Part shown: positions 7,937 through 16,955 of the stretch, piece after piece
Layout: each line of letters opens with the position of its first letter
Numbering within the stretch: the first letter of the stretch is position 1
Assembly: GCA_947501275.1 (NCBI GenBank)
Contig: CANMVD010000001.1
Span: 310,001-374,000 of the forward strand
DNA from: an uncultured Tateyamaria sp.
GTDB lineage: Bacteria; Pseudomonadota; Alphaproteobacteria; Rhodobacterales; Rhodobacteraceae
Reading direction: 5' to 3'
Length of the DNA stretch: 64,000 bases
Made by a program: the position numbers and the translations under genes
The notes under the pieces: generated by a model
The model's database searches: none
Told to the model about the DNA's origin: nothing
The model's input: only the letters and a program-made list of their open reading frames with translations

Positions 7937-8922
7937 CCAAATATACGCTTGTTGGCATCGGCAATGCCGTTGTCGATGTCATTTCGCATGGCGACGATTC
8001 CTTTCTGGACCTGATGGGAATCGAAAAAGGCATTATGCAGCTGATCGAACGGGACCGGGGCGAAGTGCTCTATGGGGCAATGACCGACCGTTTGCAGACA
8101 CCGGGCGGCGCGGTGGCCAACACCATCGCAGGCGTGGGTGCATTGGGATTGCCGACTGCCTTTATCGGGCGCGTGCATGACGACGCTTTGGGCAAGTTCT
8201 ATGCACAATCCATGCAGGATAGCGGAACAGATTTCGTGAACGCACCCGTCGCCGGGGGCGAGTTGCCTACGTCTCGCTGCATGATCTTTGTCACCCCTGA
8301 TGGCGAACGCTCGCTCAACACATATCTTGGGATTTCGACAGAACTCGGCCCCGAGGATGTCTCTGAAGAGGTCGCTTCCTCAACAGAAATGATGTTTCTG
8401 GAAGGGTACCTGTTTGACAAAGATAAAGGCAAAGAGGCCTTCCGCCAGGCGTCTCGGCTGACCCGAGCGGCTGGGGGCAAGGCAGGCATCGCGATTTCCG
8501 ATCCGTTCTGCGTGGATAGGCACCGCCCCGATTTTCTGGATATGATCGAAAACGAACTCGACTATGTCATCGGCAATGAACACGAAATCAGATCGCTGTT
8601 TGAAACGGATGATCTTGAGGCGGCGATGGGCAAAACAGCAGATATGATCCCTCTGATGATCTGCACGCGTTCGGGCGACGGAGTTACAATCATCGGAAAC
8701 GGTGAACGCCATGACATCCCCGTTGAAACCGTGACTCCCGTTGATGCGACAGGTGCAGGCGACCAATTTGCGGCAGGGTTCCTTTATGGTCTGGCCAAGG
8801 GCCGGGATTTGGCAACCTGCGGGCGCATGGGCAACCTGTGTGCGGCTGAAGTCATCAGCCACATCGGGCCGCGCCCACAGATTGACATGCACACGGCCTT
8901 TGCCTCTGCGGGTCTTGAGTAA
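7933..8922 (+). CDS. PfkB-family carbohydrate/adenosine kinase
   Basis: A 329-residue ribokinase-fold kinase. It begins YTLVGIGNAVVDVIS and carries the substrate motif GGAVANT at about 58-64 and the anion-hole/catalytic motif DATGAGDQFAAGF with GAGD at 274-277 (Asp277 as base). N-terminal features and length resemble alphaproteobacterial adenosine kinases (adenosine to AMP), but the family also includes sugar kinases, so substrate assignment is moderate. It is translationally coupled to nth upstream and to the acetyltransferase gene downstream. Confidence 0.9.
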   Translation: MTKYTLVGIGNAVVDVISHGDDSFLDLMGIEKGIMQLIERDRGEVLYGAMTDRLQTPGGAVANTIAGVGALGLPTAFIGRVHDDALGKFYAQSMQDSGTDFVNAPVAGGELPTSRCMIFVTPDGERSLNTYLGISTELGPEDVSEEVASSTEMMFLEGYLFDKDKGKEAFRQASRLTRAAGGKAGIAISDPFCVDRHRPDFLDMIENELDYVIGNEHEIRSLFETDDLEAAMGKTADMIPLMICTRSGDGVTIIGNGERHDIPVETVTPVDATGAGDQFAAGFLYGLAKGRDLATCGRMGNLCAAEVISHIGPRPQIDMHTAFASAGLE

Positions 8923-9518
8923 TGCTGGGCGATGGATACCACCACTTTCCGCGTGGAAAGGTGGCAACCGTTGTCACACATCTGGAAATGCGGCGTCCCG
9001 TCGACACGCGCGCCATTCCTGCGCCCGAAGGCTGGGCCCTTACCCGGATCGAGACGCCAACAGTTGAGACCTACCGCACCCTGTTCCGCGCAGTCGGTGA
9101 GGACTGGTTGTGGTTTGGTCGCGTCGTCATGGAAGACCGCAAACTAATCGAGATCATCCATGACCCCAAGGTACATATCTACACCTTACGCCAGGGCACT
9201 GTGGATGGGGCCTTGCTTGAGTTGGATTTTCGCACGCCGGGCCAATGCGAGCTGGCGTATTTTGGCCTCACCAAACCACTGATCGGAACCGGTGCGGGGC
9301 GTTATCTGATGAATTGCGCCCTCGAAAAAGCATGGAGCGCGGCGATAAATCGGTTTCATGTTTATACATGCACGCTCGACAGTCCGCAGGCACTGGCGTT
9401 TTATCGCCGCACAGGTTTCGAGGTCATCGAACAGAAGTTCGAAGTGGCTGACGACCCGCGGATTGCACATGGCTATCCGCGCGCCCTCGCGCCGCATGTG
9501 CCGATACTGGATCTCTAA
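8922..9518 (+). CDS. GNAT-family N-acetyltransferase
   Basis: A 198-residue protein with an acetyl-CoA-binding GNAT core: [20 protein letters not shown] (motif A, G-x-G-x-G/A loop) and [20 protein letters not shown] (motif B, the typical Ala-x-x-Phe-Tyr-x-x-x-Gly-Phe). Substrate unknown. The start ATG overlaps the TAA of the kinase gene by one base (TAATG), making it third in the nth-kinase-GNAT operon. It ends tail to tail with the pterin dehydratase gene with a 4-base overlap. Confidence 0.88.
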   Translation: MLGDGYHHFPRGKVATVVTHLEMRRPVDTRAIPAPEGWALTRIETPTVETYRTLFRAVGEDWLWFGRVVMEDRKLIEIIHDPKVHIYTLRQGTVDGALLELDFRTPGQCELAYFGLTKPLIGTGAGRYLMNCALEKAWSAAINRFHVYTCTLDSPQALAFYRRTGFEVIEQKFEVADDPRIAHGYPRALAPHVPILDL

Positions 9519-9814
9519 GCGCCTGCGAGTGTGTCCATCTTGCGGGCCAGTTTTGCATCCAACTGGCTGAGCCCGCCAACATCATGTGTCGTCAATGTCA
9601 CCTCAACGGTCTTGTAGACATTGGACCACTCGGGGTGATGATCCCACTTTTCTGCCCAAAGAGCGGCACGGGTCATCCAGCCAAAAGCGTCCGCAAAGTC
9701 ATCAAAGACAAACGTCTTGTGGATCGCATCCCGTCCGTCGACCATGCTCCAGCCTGTCGCCACAAGCGGGTCCAGCAATGGGCCGCGTGTTTCCTCACTC
9801 AATTTCTCGGTCAT
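9515..9814 (-). CDS. phhB: Pterin-4a-carbinolamine dehydratase
   Basis: A 99-residue protein of the DCoH/PCD family. The diagnostic motif [19 protein letters not shown] places the paired His59/His60 and Trp residues, and Thr-His-Asp at 76-78 supplies the third active-site His. It dehydrates 4a-hydroxytetrahydrobiopterin to recycle the cofactor of aromatic amino-acid hydroxylases, or of a related pterin pathway. Its stop is free but its product follows an unrelated GNAT-fold gene, which overlaps its ATG (ATGA). Confidence 0.93.
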   Translation of the reverse strand: MTEKLSEETRGPLLDPLVATGWSMVDGRDAIHKTFVFDDFADAFGWMTRAALWAEKWDHHPEWSNVYKTVEVTLTTHDVGGLSQLDAKLARKMDTLAGA

Positions 9815-10998
9815 TGTTGTTCCTCGATCTGGGCTTTTTTGAAGGGGCCATAGTCGGTCAGCACCTCGATCTCTTCCTCGATGGCTTGGCGTTCGGCCTG
9901 CAGGTAGCGATCTATTGCGTCAGCAAAACCCGGATCGCCCACCCAGTGCAAGGAGTGCGTTTGCGTCGGCAAATAGCCGCGCGCGAGTTTGTGTTCACCC
10001 TGTGCACCCGCTTCGACCCGGTCGAGGCCACGGGCAATCGCGATATCGATGGCCTGATAATAACACAGTTCAAAATGCAGACAGGGATGGTGTTCGATGC
10101 ACCCCCAATAGCGCCCATAGAGCGCGTGTCGTCCAACAAAGTTCAATGCGCCAGCCACATAGCGCCCGTCACGCTCGGCCAGAACAAGTGCCATATCATC
10201 ACGTAGCGTCTCTTGGGCAATGTCAAAAAAGCGGCGCGTCAGATAAGGAGTGCCCCACTTGCGTGCGCCTGTGTCCTGATAGAACTGCCAGAATGCCTCC
10301 CAGTGTTCGGGGCGCAGATTATCCCCCGAAAACGTATGGATTTCTCCCCCAAAGCGCTGCGCCTGTGCCCGTTCCTTGCGGATGTTCTTGCGCTTGCGAC
10401 TGGACAGCGAGGCAAGGAAATCGTCAAAGTTTCCGTAGCCGTCATTGAGCCAGTGAAACTGCTGGGTCGTGCGCGGCATAAGTCCGATCTCCTCGCCCAG
10501 ATCCCTTTCGTCTTCGGTGCAAAAGGTGATGTGCAGCGAACTGATTTTGTTTTGCGTGCCAACCTGCACCGCCCCCTGAATCAACGCAGACAGGCCAGCA
10601 TGGGCAAAGTCCGGGTGCGTCAAAAAACGCCTACCGGTCGCTGGGGTGTGCGGCACCGCAATCTGGAGCTTGGGATAGTATCGCCCTCCCGCCCGCTCGT
10701 AGGCATGCGCCCAGTTGTGATCAAAGATATACTCGCCCTGACTGTGGCTTTTCGCGTACATCGGCGCGACTGCGATTGTCTGGCCATTGATCATGGCCTG
10801 AAGGTATTGCGGTTGCCAGCCTGTCCCCGCCCCAACCGAATTGCTGTCCTCAAGCGCCTTTAGAAACCGATACGTCGTGAATGGGTCGTTTGGAGGCCCG
10901 CCATCTGCCGCTTCCGGGCAGGCGCAGCTGTCCCATGTCTCTGCGCCAATTTCGGACAGATTGGGCAGAACGCGAATTTCGATTTCCTGTTCGGACAA
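9811..10998 (-). CDS. GNAT-fold protein of the DUF482/peptidogalycan-synthesis type
   Basis: A 395-residue protein of the COG3146 type: [18 protein letters not shown] near the middle, [21 protein letters not shown] and [22 protein letters not shown] are the conserved blocks. These are FemX/GNAT-like acyltransferase folds with no established reaction. The start is TTG at 10998 (no ATG nearby), with AAGG about nine bases upstream. The gene precedes and overlaps phhB. Confidence 0.85.
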   Translation of the reverse strand: MSEQEIEIRVLPNLSEIGAETWDSCACPEAADGGPPNDPFTTYRFLKALEDSNSVGAGTGWQPQYLQAMINGQTIAVAPMYAKSHSQGEYIFDHNWAHAYERAGGRYYPKLQIAVPHTPATGRRFLTHPDFAHAGLSALIQGAVQVGTQNKISSLHITFCTEDERDLGEEIGLMPRTTQQFHWLNDGYGNFDDFLASLSSRKRKNIRKERAQAQRFGGEIHTFSGDNLRPEHWEAFWQFYQDTGARKWGTPYLTRRFFDIAQETLRDDMALVLAERDGRYVAGALNFVGRHALYGRYWGCIEHHPCLHFELCYYQAIDIAIARGLDRVEAGAQGEHKLARGYLPTQTHSLHWVGDPGFADAIDRYLQAERQAIEEEIEVLTDYGPFKKAQIEEQQ

Positions 10999-11064
10999 AT
11001 GCAGCGGCCTTGGGCGTGAGTGTGAAGGTCTGTCGACTATTATCTGTGGCGACGCACGGCAGGT

Positions 11065-11832
11065 TCAACCGGGATGAGACGCAAGATAGCCCTCAAATGT
11101 CACATTATGCGCCACTTCCCGCGCCACGGCCTCCGCCTCCGGTGAGCGAACTGTCCAGCACAGAATATCTGCGCCCGCTGCGCGAAGCTCTGCCACGCGG
11201 TCACGACCCAGATCTGCAACCTCATGGCTGACAAAAGAGGCCTGCACGCGATCATAATCAGGAATGGCGCGCAAGTTGCTGCACGTCTCTTCGTTCAGAG
11301 GCCAGTCGGCGGGATCATAGCTGCTGGTCACAATACCACGCGGAATGTCGGGACACAGTTGCGCCATGCGCGCCACGCTATTTGGATTGAAGGACATAAG
11401 CGCGACCGGACCTGCATAGTGCGTCAGGGCCTGCGCCGCCGCCTCTTCCAATGGCCCCACATTTGGGCCCATCGCCCCGTCCTGGTCCTTGAGTTCCACC
11501 AGTAACGGAACTTGCCCGCGCACGGTCTCAAGCACTTCGGCAAAAGTTGGAATGCCTTCGTCGCCACCAAGCAATGTCGTTTGCGCCAAAGCATCTGCAG
11601 ATTTCAACCGCACCGCGCCTGTCCCCTCGGCCAGACGTTCTAGCGCGTAGTCATGAAATACCATGGGTTGCGCATCGGCGCTCAGTTGCAGATCAATCTC
11701 GATCCCATAGCCATGATCTATCGCCGCCCGGATTGCCGCGCGGCTGTTTTCCGGGCGGCCGTCATTTACATCATGCAACGCACGATGGGCCACGGGCGCA
11801 CCCAAAAACGCAGGATCGAGACGCGGGATCAT
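11065..11832 (-). CDS. Glycerophosphodiester phosphodiesterase
   Basis: A 255-residue GDPD TIM-barrel enzyme. Catalytic and metal residues are visible: His16-Arg17 (AHRALHD), Glu29-Asn, Glu45-Ile-Asp47 (GIEIDLQL), His60 (VFHD) and Glu113-Leu-Lys (LLVELKD). It hydrolyses glycerophosphodiesters to glycerol-3-phosphate and an alcohol. No signal peptide, so cytoplasmic (UgpQ-like). Its ATG overlaps the stop of the RidA gene, placing it at the end of the type I secretion transcript. Confidence 0.92.
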   Translation of the reverse strand: MIPRLDPAFLGAPVAHRALHDVNDGRPENSRAAIRAAIDHGYGIEIDLQLSADAQPMVFHDYALERLAEGTGAVRLKSADALAQTTLLGGDEGIPTFAEVLETVRGQVPLLVELKDQDGAMGPNVGPLEEAAAQALTHYAGPVALMSFNPNSVARMAQLCPDIPRGIVTSSYDPADWPLNEETCSNLRAIPDYDRVQASFVSHEVADLGRDRVAELRAAGADILCWTVRSPEAEAVAREVAHNVTFEGYLASHPG

Positions 11833-12287
11833 TTGATCTGGAAGATGCCTTCGATCTCGACCGCCACGCCCAGAGGCAAGGAAGCTGCCGACACAGCCGA
11901 GCGACTGTGGCGACCCGCATCACCCAAAGCTTCGACCAAGAAATCCGATGCGCCGTTGATCACTTGGGGTTGGTTGGTGAAATTTGCCGTTGAATTCACA
12001 AAGCCGGTCAGTTTGACGACCCGCACTAGGCGGTCAATGTCGCCGTCACACGCCGCTTTGAGCTGTGCCAACAGACTGATGGCACAGGTCCGCGCGGCTG
12101 CTGCACCCGCTTCAACCTCCATGTCCGCGCCCAGCTTGCCGGTGATCAGCCCGTCTGGCCCGTTTGAGATTTGACCCGAGACATAAACGATATCACCGAC
12201 TTTCACGAACGGTACGTAATTGGCGGCAGGGGCCGGGGCGTCTGGCAAAGTTACGCCAAGGTCGGCGAGACGGGATTCGATGCTCAT
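11829..12287 (-). CDS. RidA-family (YjgF/YER057c/UK114) protein
   Basis: A 152-residue protein resembling the longer RidA subgroup: SRLADLGVTLPDAPAPAANYVPF at the N terminus, DIVYVSGQI, and RSAVSAASLPLGVAVEIEGI at the C terminus, where canonical RidA has the deaminase Arg (RSAV). RidA enzymes hydrolyse reactive enamine/imine intermediates. ATG at 12287 with an AGGAC site is preferred over a start at 12383. Located 92 bases after the HlyD-type gene and overlapping the GDPD gene by ATGA. Confidence 0.88.
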   Translation of the reverse strand: MSIESRLADLGVTLPDAPAPAANYVPFVKVGDIVYVSGQISNGPDGLITGKLGADMEVEAGAAAARTCAISLLAQLKAACDGDIDRLVRVVKLTGFVNSTANFTNQPQVINGASDFLVEALGDAGRHSRSAVSAASLPLGVAVEIEGIFQIK

Positions 12288-12379
12288 GGCGATTTCGTCC
12301 TTGTTCAATAGGTCACGTGTTTCAGCGGACGCTAGACCGGGAATCCGGCGGTGGAAAGGGGGCGATGCAACCTGTGCGA

Positions 12380-13681
12380 TCAATTCTCACGGAAAGCGCG
12401 GTTGAAATAGTCCGCCATCGGCTTGACCAGATATGTCATGGGCGAGCGGTCGTCGGTGCGGATGAACGCTTCGACCGGCATACCGGGGATCAGGACCTGA
12501 TCGTCGGCCAGTTTCTCCTGCTCGCCCGGGTTCAACACAATTTCTGCGCGGTAATAGCTTGCGCCGATGGCCTCGTCCTCAAACGCATCCGCAGACACAA
12601 GCGCCACCTCACCGATCAATTCTGGGGTCGTGCGCTGATCCAGTGCGGAAAAGCGCAAATTCACCGTCTGGCCGGTTACAATCTGATCAATATTGATCGG
12701 ATCAACCCGGGCCGCAATCACAAGCGGGCGATCCTGAGGAATAAGAAACAGCACCGGATCTGCCGGGCGCACAACAGACCGCATCGTTTGGACGCGCATG
12801 TTGTAAACAATGCCGGACACTGGTGCGCGGATTTCCATCCGTTCGATGTCCGTAAGCAGCGCGAGGCGCTGTTCAATCAACTCCAATTCGCGGGTGCGCA
12901 AATCACGCAGGCGCGTGATGGCGTCTTCCCGACGCTGGCTTTCAAGGCGCAAAACCTCGATCTCGATCTCAGTGATGCGCTGTTCGGCTTGGGCCTTGTT
13001 CGCTGCCAATTCACCTAATTGTCCATCCAGCGAAGCCGACTGGCGTTGCAATGCCAGCACGCCCGAGGCCTGTGTCAGACCCCGTTCCAGCAGGCTCTGC
13101 TGTGATTCCAATTCTTGTGTGATCAGTTCCAGCTGACGGCCCAGCGAATCTTCCTGCGCTTCGACGCCTTTGATCTGGTTGACGATCTGCGCGCTGCGCT
13201 TTTCAAGTTGCTCTGTTTGGCGGGCCACAGAATCCCGGCGCGCAAAGAACAGGTTGCTTTGACCATCCATCAGCTCACGCACTTGTTCGCGCTCTGAACT
13301 GACGCGCAGCAACTCTGCCTCGTATGTGATCTCGTCCGTCTCGTCCCGCTCGGCCTCAAGCCGCCCGCGACGCGCCATCATTTCGTATAGCTGGCTTTCG
13401 ACAATGGCGAGGCTTGAGCGCATCTGCTGCACATCCAGCTGGATCAGCAGGTCGCCCGCCTGAACGCTGTCGCCTTCCTTGACGGCAATCTTGGCCACAA
13501 CACCGCCCTGGGGGTGTTGCACGATCTGACGGTTTTGATCGACTTCAATTCGCCCGGAGGCAATGATTGCCCCGGCAATTTGCGTCTGCGTGGCCCAAAC
13601 GCCAAATCCACCCAACAAGGCAAACAGACCAAAAAAGCCGAAAAACAGCGGAACCCGGGCCGACCATCTTTTCTCGCTCAT
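12380..13681 (-). CDS. Type I secretion periplasmic adaptor (HlyD/PrtE family)
   Basis: A 433-residue membrane-fusion protein: one N-terminal transmembrane segment (FFGFFGLFALLGGFGVWAT), a lipoyl half (GRIEVDQNRQIVQHPQGGVVAKI and EGDSVQAGDLLIQLD), a long coiled-coil hairpin (about residues 110-280), then the second lipoyl half and beta barrel (RAPVSGIVYNMRV). It bridges the inner-membrane ABC exporter to a TolC-like outer-membrane channel. Its ATG overlaps the stop of the ABC gene (ATGA). Confidence 0.95.
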   Translation of the reverse strand: MSEKRWSARVPLFFGFFGLFALLGGFGVWATQTQIAGAIIASGRIEVDQNRQIVQHPQGGVVAKIAVKEGDSVQAGDLLIQLDVQQMRSSLAIVESQLYEMMARRGRLEAERDETDEITYEAELLRVSSEREQVRELMDGQSNLFFARRDSVARQTEQLEKRSAQIVNQIKGVEAQEDSLGRQLELITQELESQQSLLERGLTQASGVLALQRQSASLDGQLGELAANKAQAEQRITEIEIEVLRLESQRREDAITRLRDLRTRELELIEQRLALLTDIERMEIRAPVSGIVYNMRVQTMRSVVRPADPVLFLIPQDRPLVIAARVDPINIDQIVTGQTVNLRFSALDQRTTPELIGEVALVSADAFEDEAIGASYYRAEIVLNPGEQEKLADDQVLIPGMPVEAFIRTDDRSPMTYLVKPMADYFNRAFREN

Positions 13682-15420
13682 GTTACGCCCCCTGCGCCCG
13701 CTGGCGCGCGTTGAATCTGTTCGTGGTTCTTGACCATCGACTTCAAGACTTCGTCTTTGGGGCCAAAGGCCGTGCGCACGCCGCCGTCAATCACCAACAA
13801 CAGATCACATTCCTGAATGGCTGCAGGACGGTGCGCCATGATGATCACCGATCTGCCTTCGTCTTTCAGTTGCCGGATGGCCTGGTTCAATGCCAGCGTG
13901 CCTTCATTGTCGAGGTTCGAATTGGGCTCGTCCAGAACTAGGATCACAGGATCTGCATAAAGCGCGCGAGCGAGACCAATGCGTTGAATCTGACCACCAG
14001 ACAGGCGCTGCTGGCCGGCGTTGATGCGGGTGTCATAACCTTCTGGCAGTTCGAGGATCATTTGGTGGGCGTCGGCTTTTTGTGCTGCGGCCACCACCTG
14101 TTCTGAATCGGGATGTGTGGACAGCCGCGCGATGTTTTCTGCGATGGTTCCGTCAAAAAGCTGCACACGCTGTGGAAGGTATCCAATGTGCTGCCCCAGC
14201 ACGTCAGGCTCGTATTGATCCAGCGCCGCTGAATCCAGTCGGATGGACCCACCTGCCGGACGCCAAACACCGGTCAGACAACGTGCCAAAGTGGATTTCC
14301 CCGCGCCTGAGGGACCAATCACGCCCATCGCCTTGCCCGGCGGCAGATCAAAGTTAAGCCCGCGCAAAGCGGCCGTCTTTTCACCCGGCGGTACAACAGT
14401 AAGGGATTTCGCCACAAGGCGTGCCTTGGGTTTGGGCAGGGCTGTGCGGTCTTGTTCCGGCGGCACAGCGCCAAGCAATTCCACAAGAGCCGCCCAGCCT
14501 TTTGATGCGCGTTGCACAACCGGCCATTGCGTCAACATCAACTCGATCGGCGCAAGGGCACGGCCCAACAGGATCGAACCCGCAATCATCGCGCCGGGCG
14601 TCATCTCGTTCTGCAACACAAGATAGGCCCCAAGGCCCAGCATCGCGCTTTGCAGAAACAGGCGCAGTGTTTTTGTCAGGGAGGTGAAGCCACCCCCCAC
14701 ATCCGTCGCGCGGATCTGTTCGTCAAGCGCCGTGCCGCGCGCCTTTTGCCAGCGATCAAAGGCAGCGCCGCGCATCCCCATGGCCTGCACCATCTCTGCC
14801 TCGATGCGCAGTTGGTCGGACATGTTCGACGCCACCTGCCCGGCCTGACCGGCCTTGAGCTGCGGTACGCGCGACAAAAACTGATTTGCCAGTGCAATCA
14901 GGATCAAGACCGTGCCGCCAGCAACGGCCAACCATCCCAGCATCGGGTGAAAGATGAAAATTCCGGCTATGAAAATCGGCGTCCATGGCAAATCGAAAAA
15001 CGCCATCAAAACGGGCGACGTCATGCACCGTTGGATGCTTTCAAGATCGGCAAGACCCGATTGGGTTCTAAGATCTGGTGCAACAGCGGATTTGCGCACC
15101 ACGGCATCAAAAACACGACGGTCCAGTTGCGCTTGAAAGCGGGCGCCAACCCGGGCCATGATCCGACCTCTGGTAAAGTCGAGAATGCCCATGACCGCAT
15201 AGAGAAATACAACCAGCAGTGACAAGGCGATCAGCGTTTCTTCGCTGCGGCTCCCGAGCACGCGGTCATAGACCTGCAACATATACATCGGGCCCGTCAG
15301 CATCAGCAGGTTGGCAAACAGGCTGAACAGCCCAACGGCCCAGTAGAGACCCCGGCTTTGCGATCTGGCGGCGCGCAGTTCTGACTGCCCCAATTTCATC
15401 ATTCTGTCCTGCATCGGCAC
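13678..15420 (-). CDS. Type I secretion ABC transporter (PrtD/LipB type)
   Basis: A 580-residue fused permease-ATPase with an N-terminal six-helix membrane domain (about 25-310) and a nucleotide-binding domain: Walker A GPSGAGKST at 369-377, signature LSGGQ at 473-477, Walker B VILVLDEP at 492-499. There is no C39 peptidase domain, matching PrtD-like exporters of RTX proteases, lipases and S-layer-like proteins. The substrate and the TolC partner are not encoded in this window. The start (MPMQDRMMKLG) has AAAAGGTG just upstream; a stem-loop lies further up in the leader. Confidence 0.95.
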   Translation of the reverse strand: MPMQDRMMKLGQSELRAARSQSRGLYWAVGLFSLFANLLMLTGPMYMLQVYDRVLGSRSEETLIALSLLVVFLYAVMGILDFTRGRIMARVGARFQAQLDRRVFDAVVRKSAVAPDLRTQSGLADLESIQRCMTSPVLMAFFDLPWTPIFIAGIFIFHPMLGWLAVAGGTVLILIALANQFLSRVPQLKAGQAGQVASNMSDQLRIEAEMVQAMGMRGAAFDRWQKARGTALDEQIRATDVGGGFTSLTKTLRLFLQSAMLGLGAYLVLQNEMTPGAMIAGSILLGRALAPIELMLTQWPVVQRASKGWAALVELLGAVPPEQDRTALPKPKARLVAKSLTVVPPGEKTAALRGLNFDLPPGKAMGVIGPSGAGKSTLARCLTGVWRPAGGSIRLDSAALDQYEPDVLGQHIGYLPQRVQLFDGTIAENIARLSTHPDSEQVVAAAQKADAHQMILELPEGYDTRINAGQQRLSGGQIQRIGLARALYADPVILVLDEPNSNLDNEGTLALNQAIRQLKDEGRSVIIMAHRPAAIQECDLLLVIDGGVRTAFGPKDEVLKSMVKNHEQIQRAPAGAGGVT

Positions 15421-15435
15421 CTTTTTGCTCGGCTC

Positions 15436-15468
15436 GCCAAGCTGCTCTGTTCTGTTTGCAGCTTTGGC
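15436..15468 (-). promoter_or_regulatory. Stem-loop in the leader of the type I secretion operon
   Basis: GCCAAGCTGC at 15436-15445 pairs with GCAGCTTTGGC at 15458-15468 (ten pairs with one bulged base, 12-base loop). On the minus strand it lies just upstream of the GCAAAAAGG ribosome site of the ABC gene, so it may shape messenger stability or translation. Read on the plus strand it is followed by GTATTTTT and would look like a terminator, but no plus-strand gene precedes it. Function inferred only from position. Confidence 0.35.
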
Positions 15469-15547
15469 GTATTTTTCCTGTCACGCAAGTGCCACAACTG
15501 GATATTTAGGGCCACATGCCTCTGGGCATTTGACAGGAAGGTATTAA

Positions 15548-16342
15548 GTGACACTTACGTTTATCGGACGGAGATTTCCATTGGCCCTTTTTAAACCAGC
15601 AGGCAGGCTTCTGATTTGGGGCATTCTTGCCATAGGACTGGCCGCATGTTCGGGTGGCACGCCTTCCGAAAGATCGCCCGACGGCGTTTATGACCCGTAC
15701 GAAAAGCAAAACCGCTCTGTGCATGCCTTCAACCGCGGCCTTGACCGGGCCTTGGTCCGGCCTGCCGCTGTCGGCTACTCAACCATCTTGCCGGACGAAA
15801 TCGAGGACAGCATTGGCAACTTTGCCAGCAACCTTGGCGAGCCTTCGGTGATGATCAACAGCCTACTACAGGGCGATTTTCGCGGCGCAGGCCTGTCATC
15901 GGTCCGGTTTTTGGCCAACTCCACGCTTGGCCTCTTGGGGCTTTTTGACCCCGCTGCCGAATTCAAGTTGCCAGAACACGACACAGATTTCGGCGAAACC
16001 CTGCACGTCTGGGGTGTCGGCGAGGGGCCTTATCTGGAACTGCCCGTATTGGGACCATCAACGACACGAGACACAACAGGAATTGTTGTGGATCTGTTCA
16101 CGAACCCGCTGGGATACGTGCTCAATGAGCCCGAACGCTATTACGGCACAGTTGCTGGGGCTGCATCGGGGCTCAGCACCCGCGGCCGCTTTACCGAGAC
16201 AGTGGATTCCATTCTTTACGACAGCGCCGATAGCTATGCACAGGCGCGTTTGATATACTTGCAAAACCGACGGTTCGAATTGGGGTCCGAAGACGCGACC
16301 TCGGAAATCGATCCGTTCGCTCTGGATACGGAGGGTTTCTAA
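15548..16342 (+). CDS. mlaA: MlaA/VacJ outer-membrane lipoprotein
   Basis: A 264-residue protein with a lipoprotein signal ending at LAAC (Cys34), then the VacJ domain: YDPYEKQNRSVHAFNRGLDR, FASNLGEPSVMINSLLQGDF and GLFDPAAEF. MlaA removes mislocalised phospholipids from the outer leaflet of the outer membrane and hands them to MlaC. The start is GTG at 15548 with AGGAAGG seven bases upstream. The gene is followed after three bases by mlaC, but no mlaFEDB ABC genes are present in the window. Confidence 0.94.
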   Translation: MTLTFIGRRFPLALFKPAGRLLIWGILAIGLAACSGGTPSERSPDGVYDPYEKQNRSVHAFNRGLDRALVRPAAVGYSTILPDEIEDSIGNFASNLGEPSVMINSLLQGDFRGAGLSSVRFLANSTLGLLGLFDPAAEFKLPEHDTDFGETLHVWGVGEGPYLELPVLGPSTTRDTTGIVVDLFTNPLGYVLNEPERYYGTVAGAASGLSTRGRFTETVDSILYDSADSYAQARLIYLQNRRFELGSEDATSEIDPFALDTEGF

Positions 16343-16345
16343 ACC

Positions 16346-16933
16346 ATGGATCGCCGCCATTTTATCGCCACTGCAGCTGCTGCTGCGACGCTGCCAGCCC
16401 TGCCAGCGCACGCCTTGAACGAAGATCGTGCCTCCAAGCTGGTCAACAGTCTCGTGAGTGACATCAACGGTGTCATTGCTTCTGGCAGAGGCGAAAGCGC
16501 TATGCTGCGCGAATTTGAGCGTATTTTTGCCCGCTACAGTGACACCTCCTACATCTCGGCATACGCCATGGGTGTTGACGGTCGCCGTGCAAGCTCCGCA
16601 CAGAAAAGGGCCTTTTCCAAAGCCTTCCAAGGCTACATCGCGCGCAAATACGGCAAACGGTTCCGCGAATTCATCGGCGGTCGCCTTGAGGTCAAAGGTG
16701 TGAAGTCCGTCAAGAATTGGTACGAAGTGTCCACCACAGCATTCTTGCGTGGCGAGGCCCCGTTCAATGTGACCTTCCATGTCTCGGATCGCTCGGGCAA
16801 GGACCTGTTCTTCAACATGTTCATCGAAGGTATCAACCTGCTGCTGACAGAGCGCGCCGAGGTTGGCGCACTCTTGGATCGCAACAAGGGCGATATTGAC
16901 GCTATGATCGCGGATCTGAGCCGCGCGGGTTAA
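16346..16933 (+). CDS. mlaC: MlaC-family phospholipid-binding protein with Tat-like signal
   Basis: A 195-residue periplasmic protein (Tol-Tol-Ttg2/MlaC family) that ferries phospholipid between the two membranes. The N terminus DRRHFIATAAAAATLPALPAHA has a twin-arginine and an Ala-x-Ala cleavage site, suggesting Tat export, although the consensus is not perfect. The body shows FSKAFQGYIARKYGKRFREF and VSDRSGKDLFFNMFIEGINLLLTERAEV, typical of the family. It forms a two-gene unit with mlaA. Confidence 0.92.
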   Translation: MDRRHFIATAAAAATLPALPAHALNEDRASKLVNSLVSDINGVIASGRGESAMLREFERIFARYSDTSYISAYAMGVDGRRASSAQKRAFSKAFQGYIARKYGKRFREFIGGRLEVKGVKSVKNWYEVSTTAFLRGEAPFNVTFHVSDRSGKDLFFNMFIEGINLLLTERAEVGALLDRNKGDIDAMIADLSRAG

Positions 16934-16955
16934 ACCCTGCGGATCAGGCTAGCCG

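Noticed and set aside
15436-15468. Plus-strand rho-independent terminator reading of the stem-loop before mlaA
   Set aside because: No plus-strand gene lies upstream to terminate; a leader structure of the minus-strand operon is more sensible.
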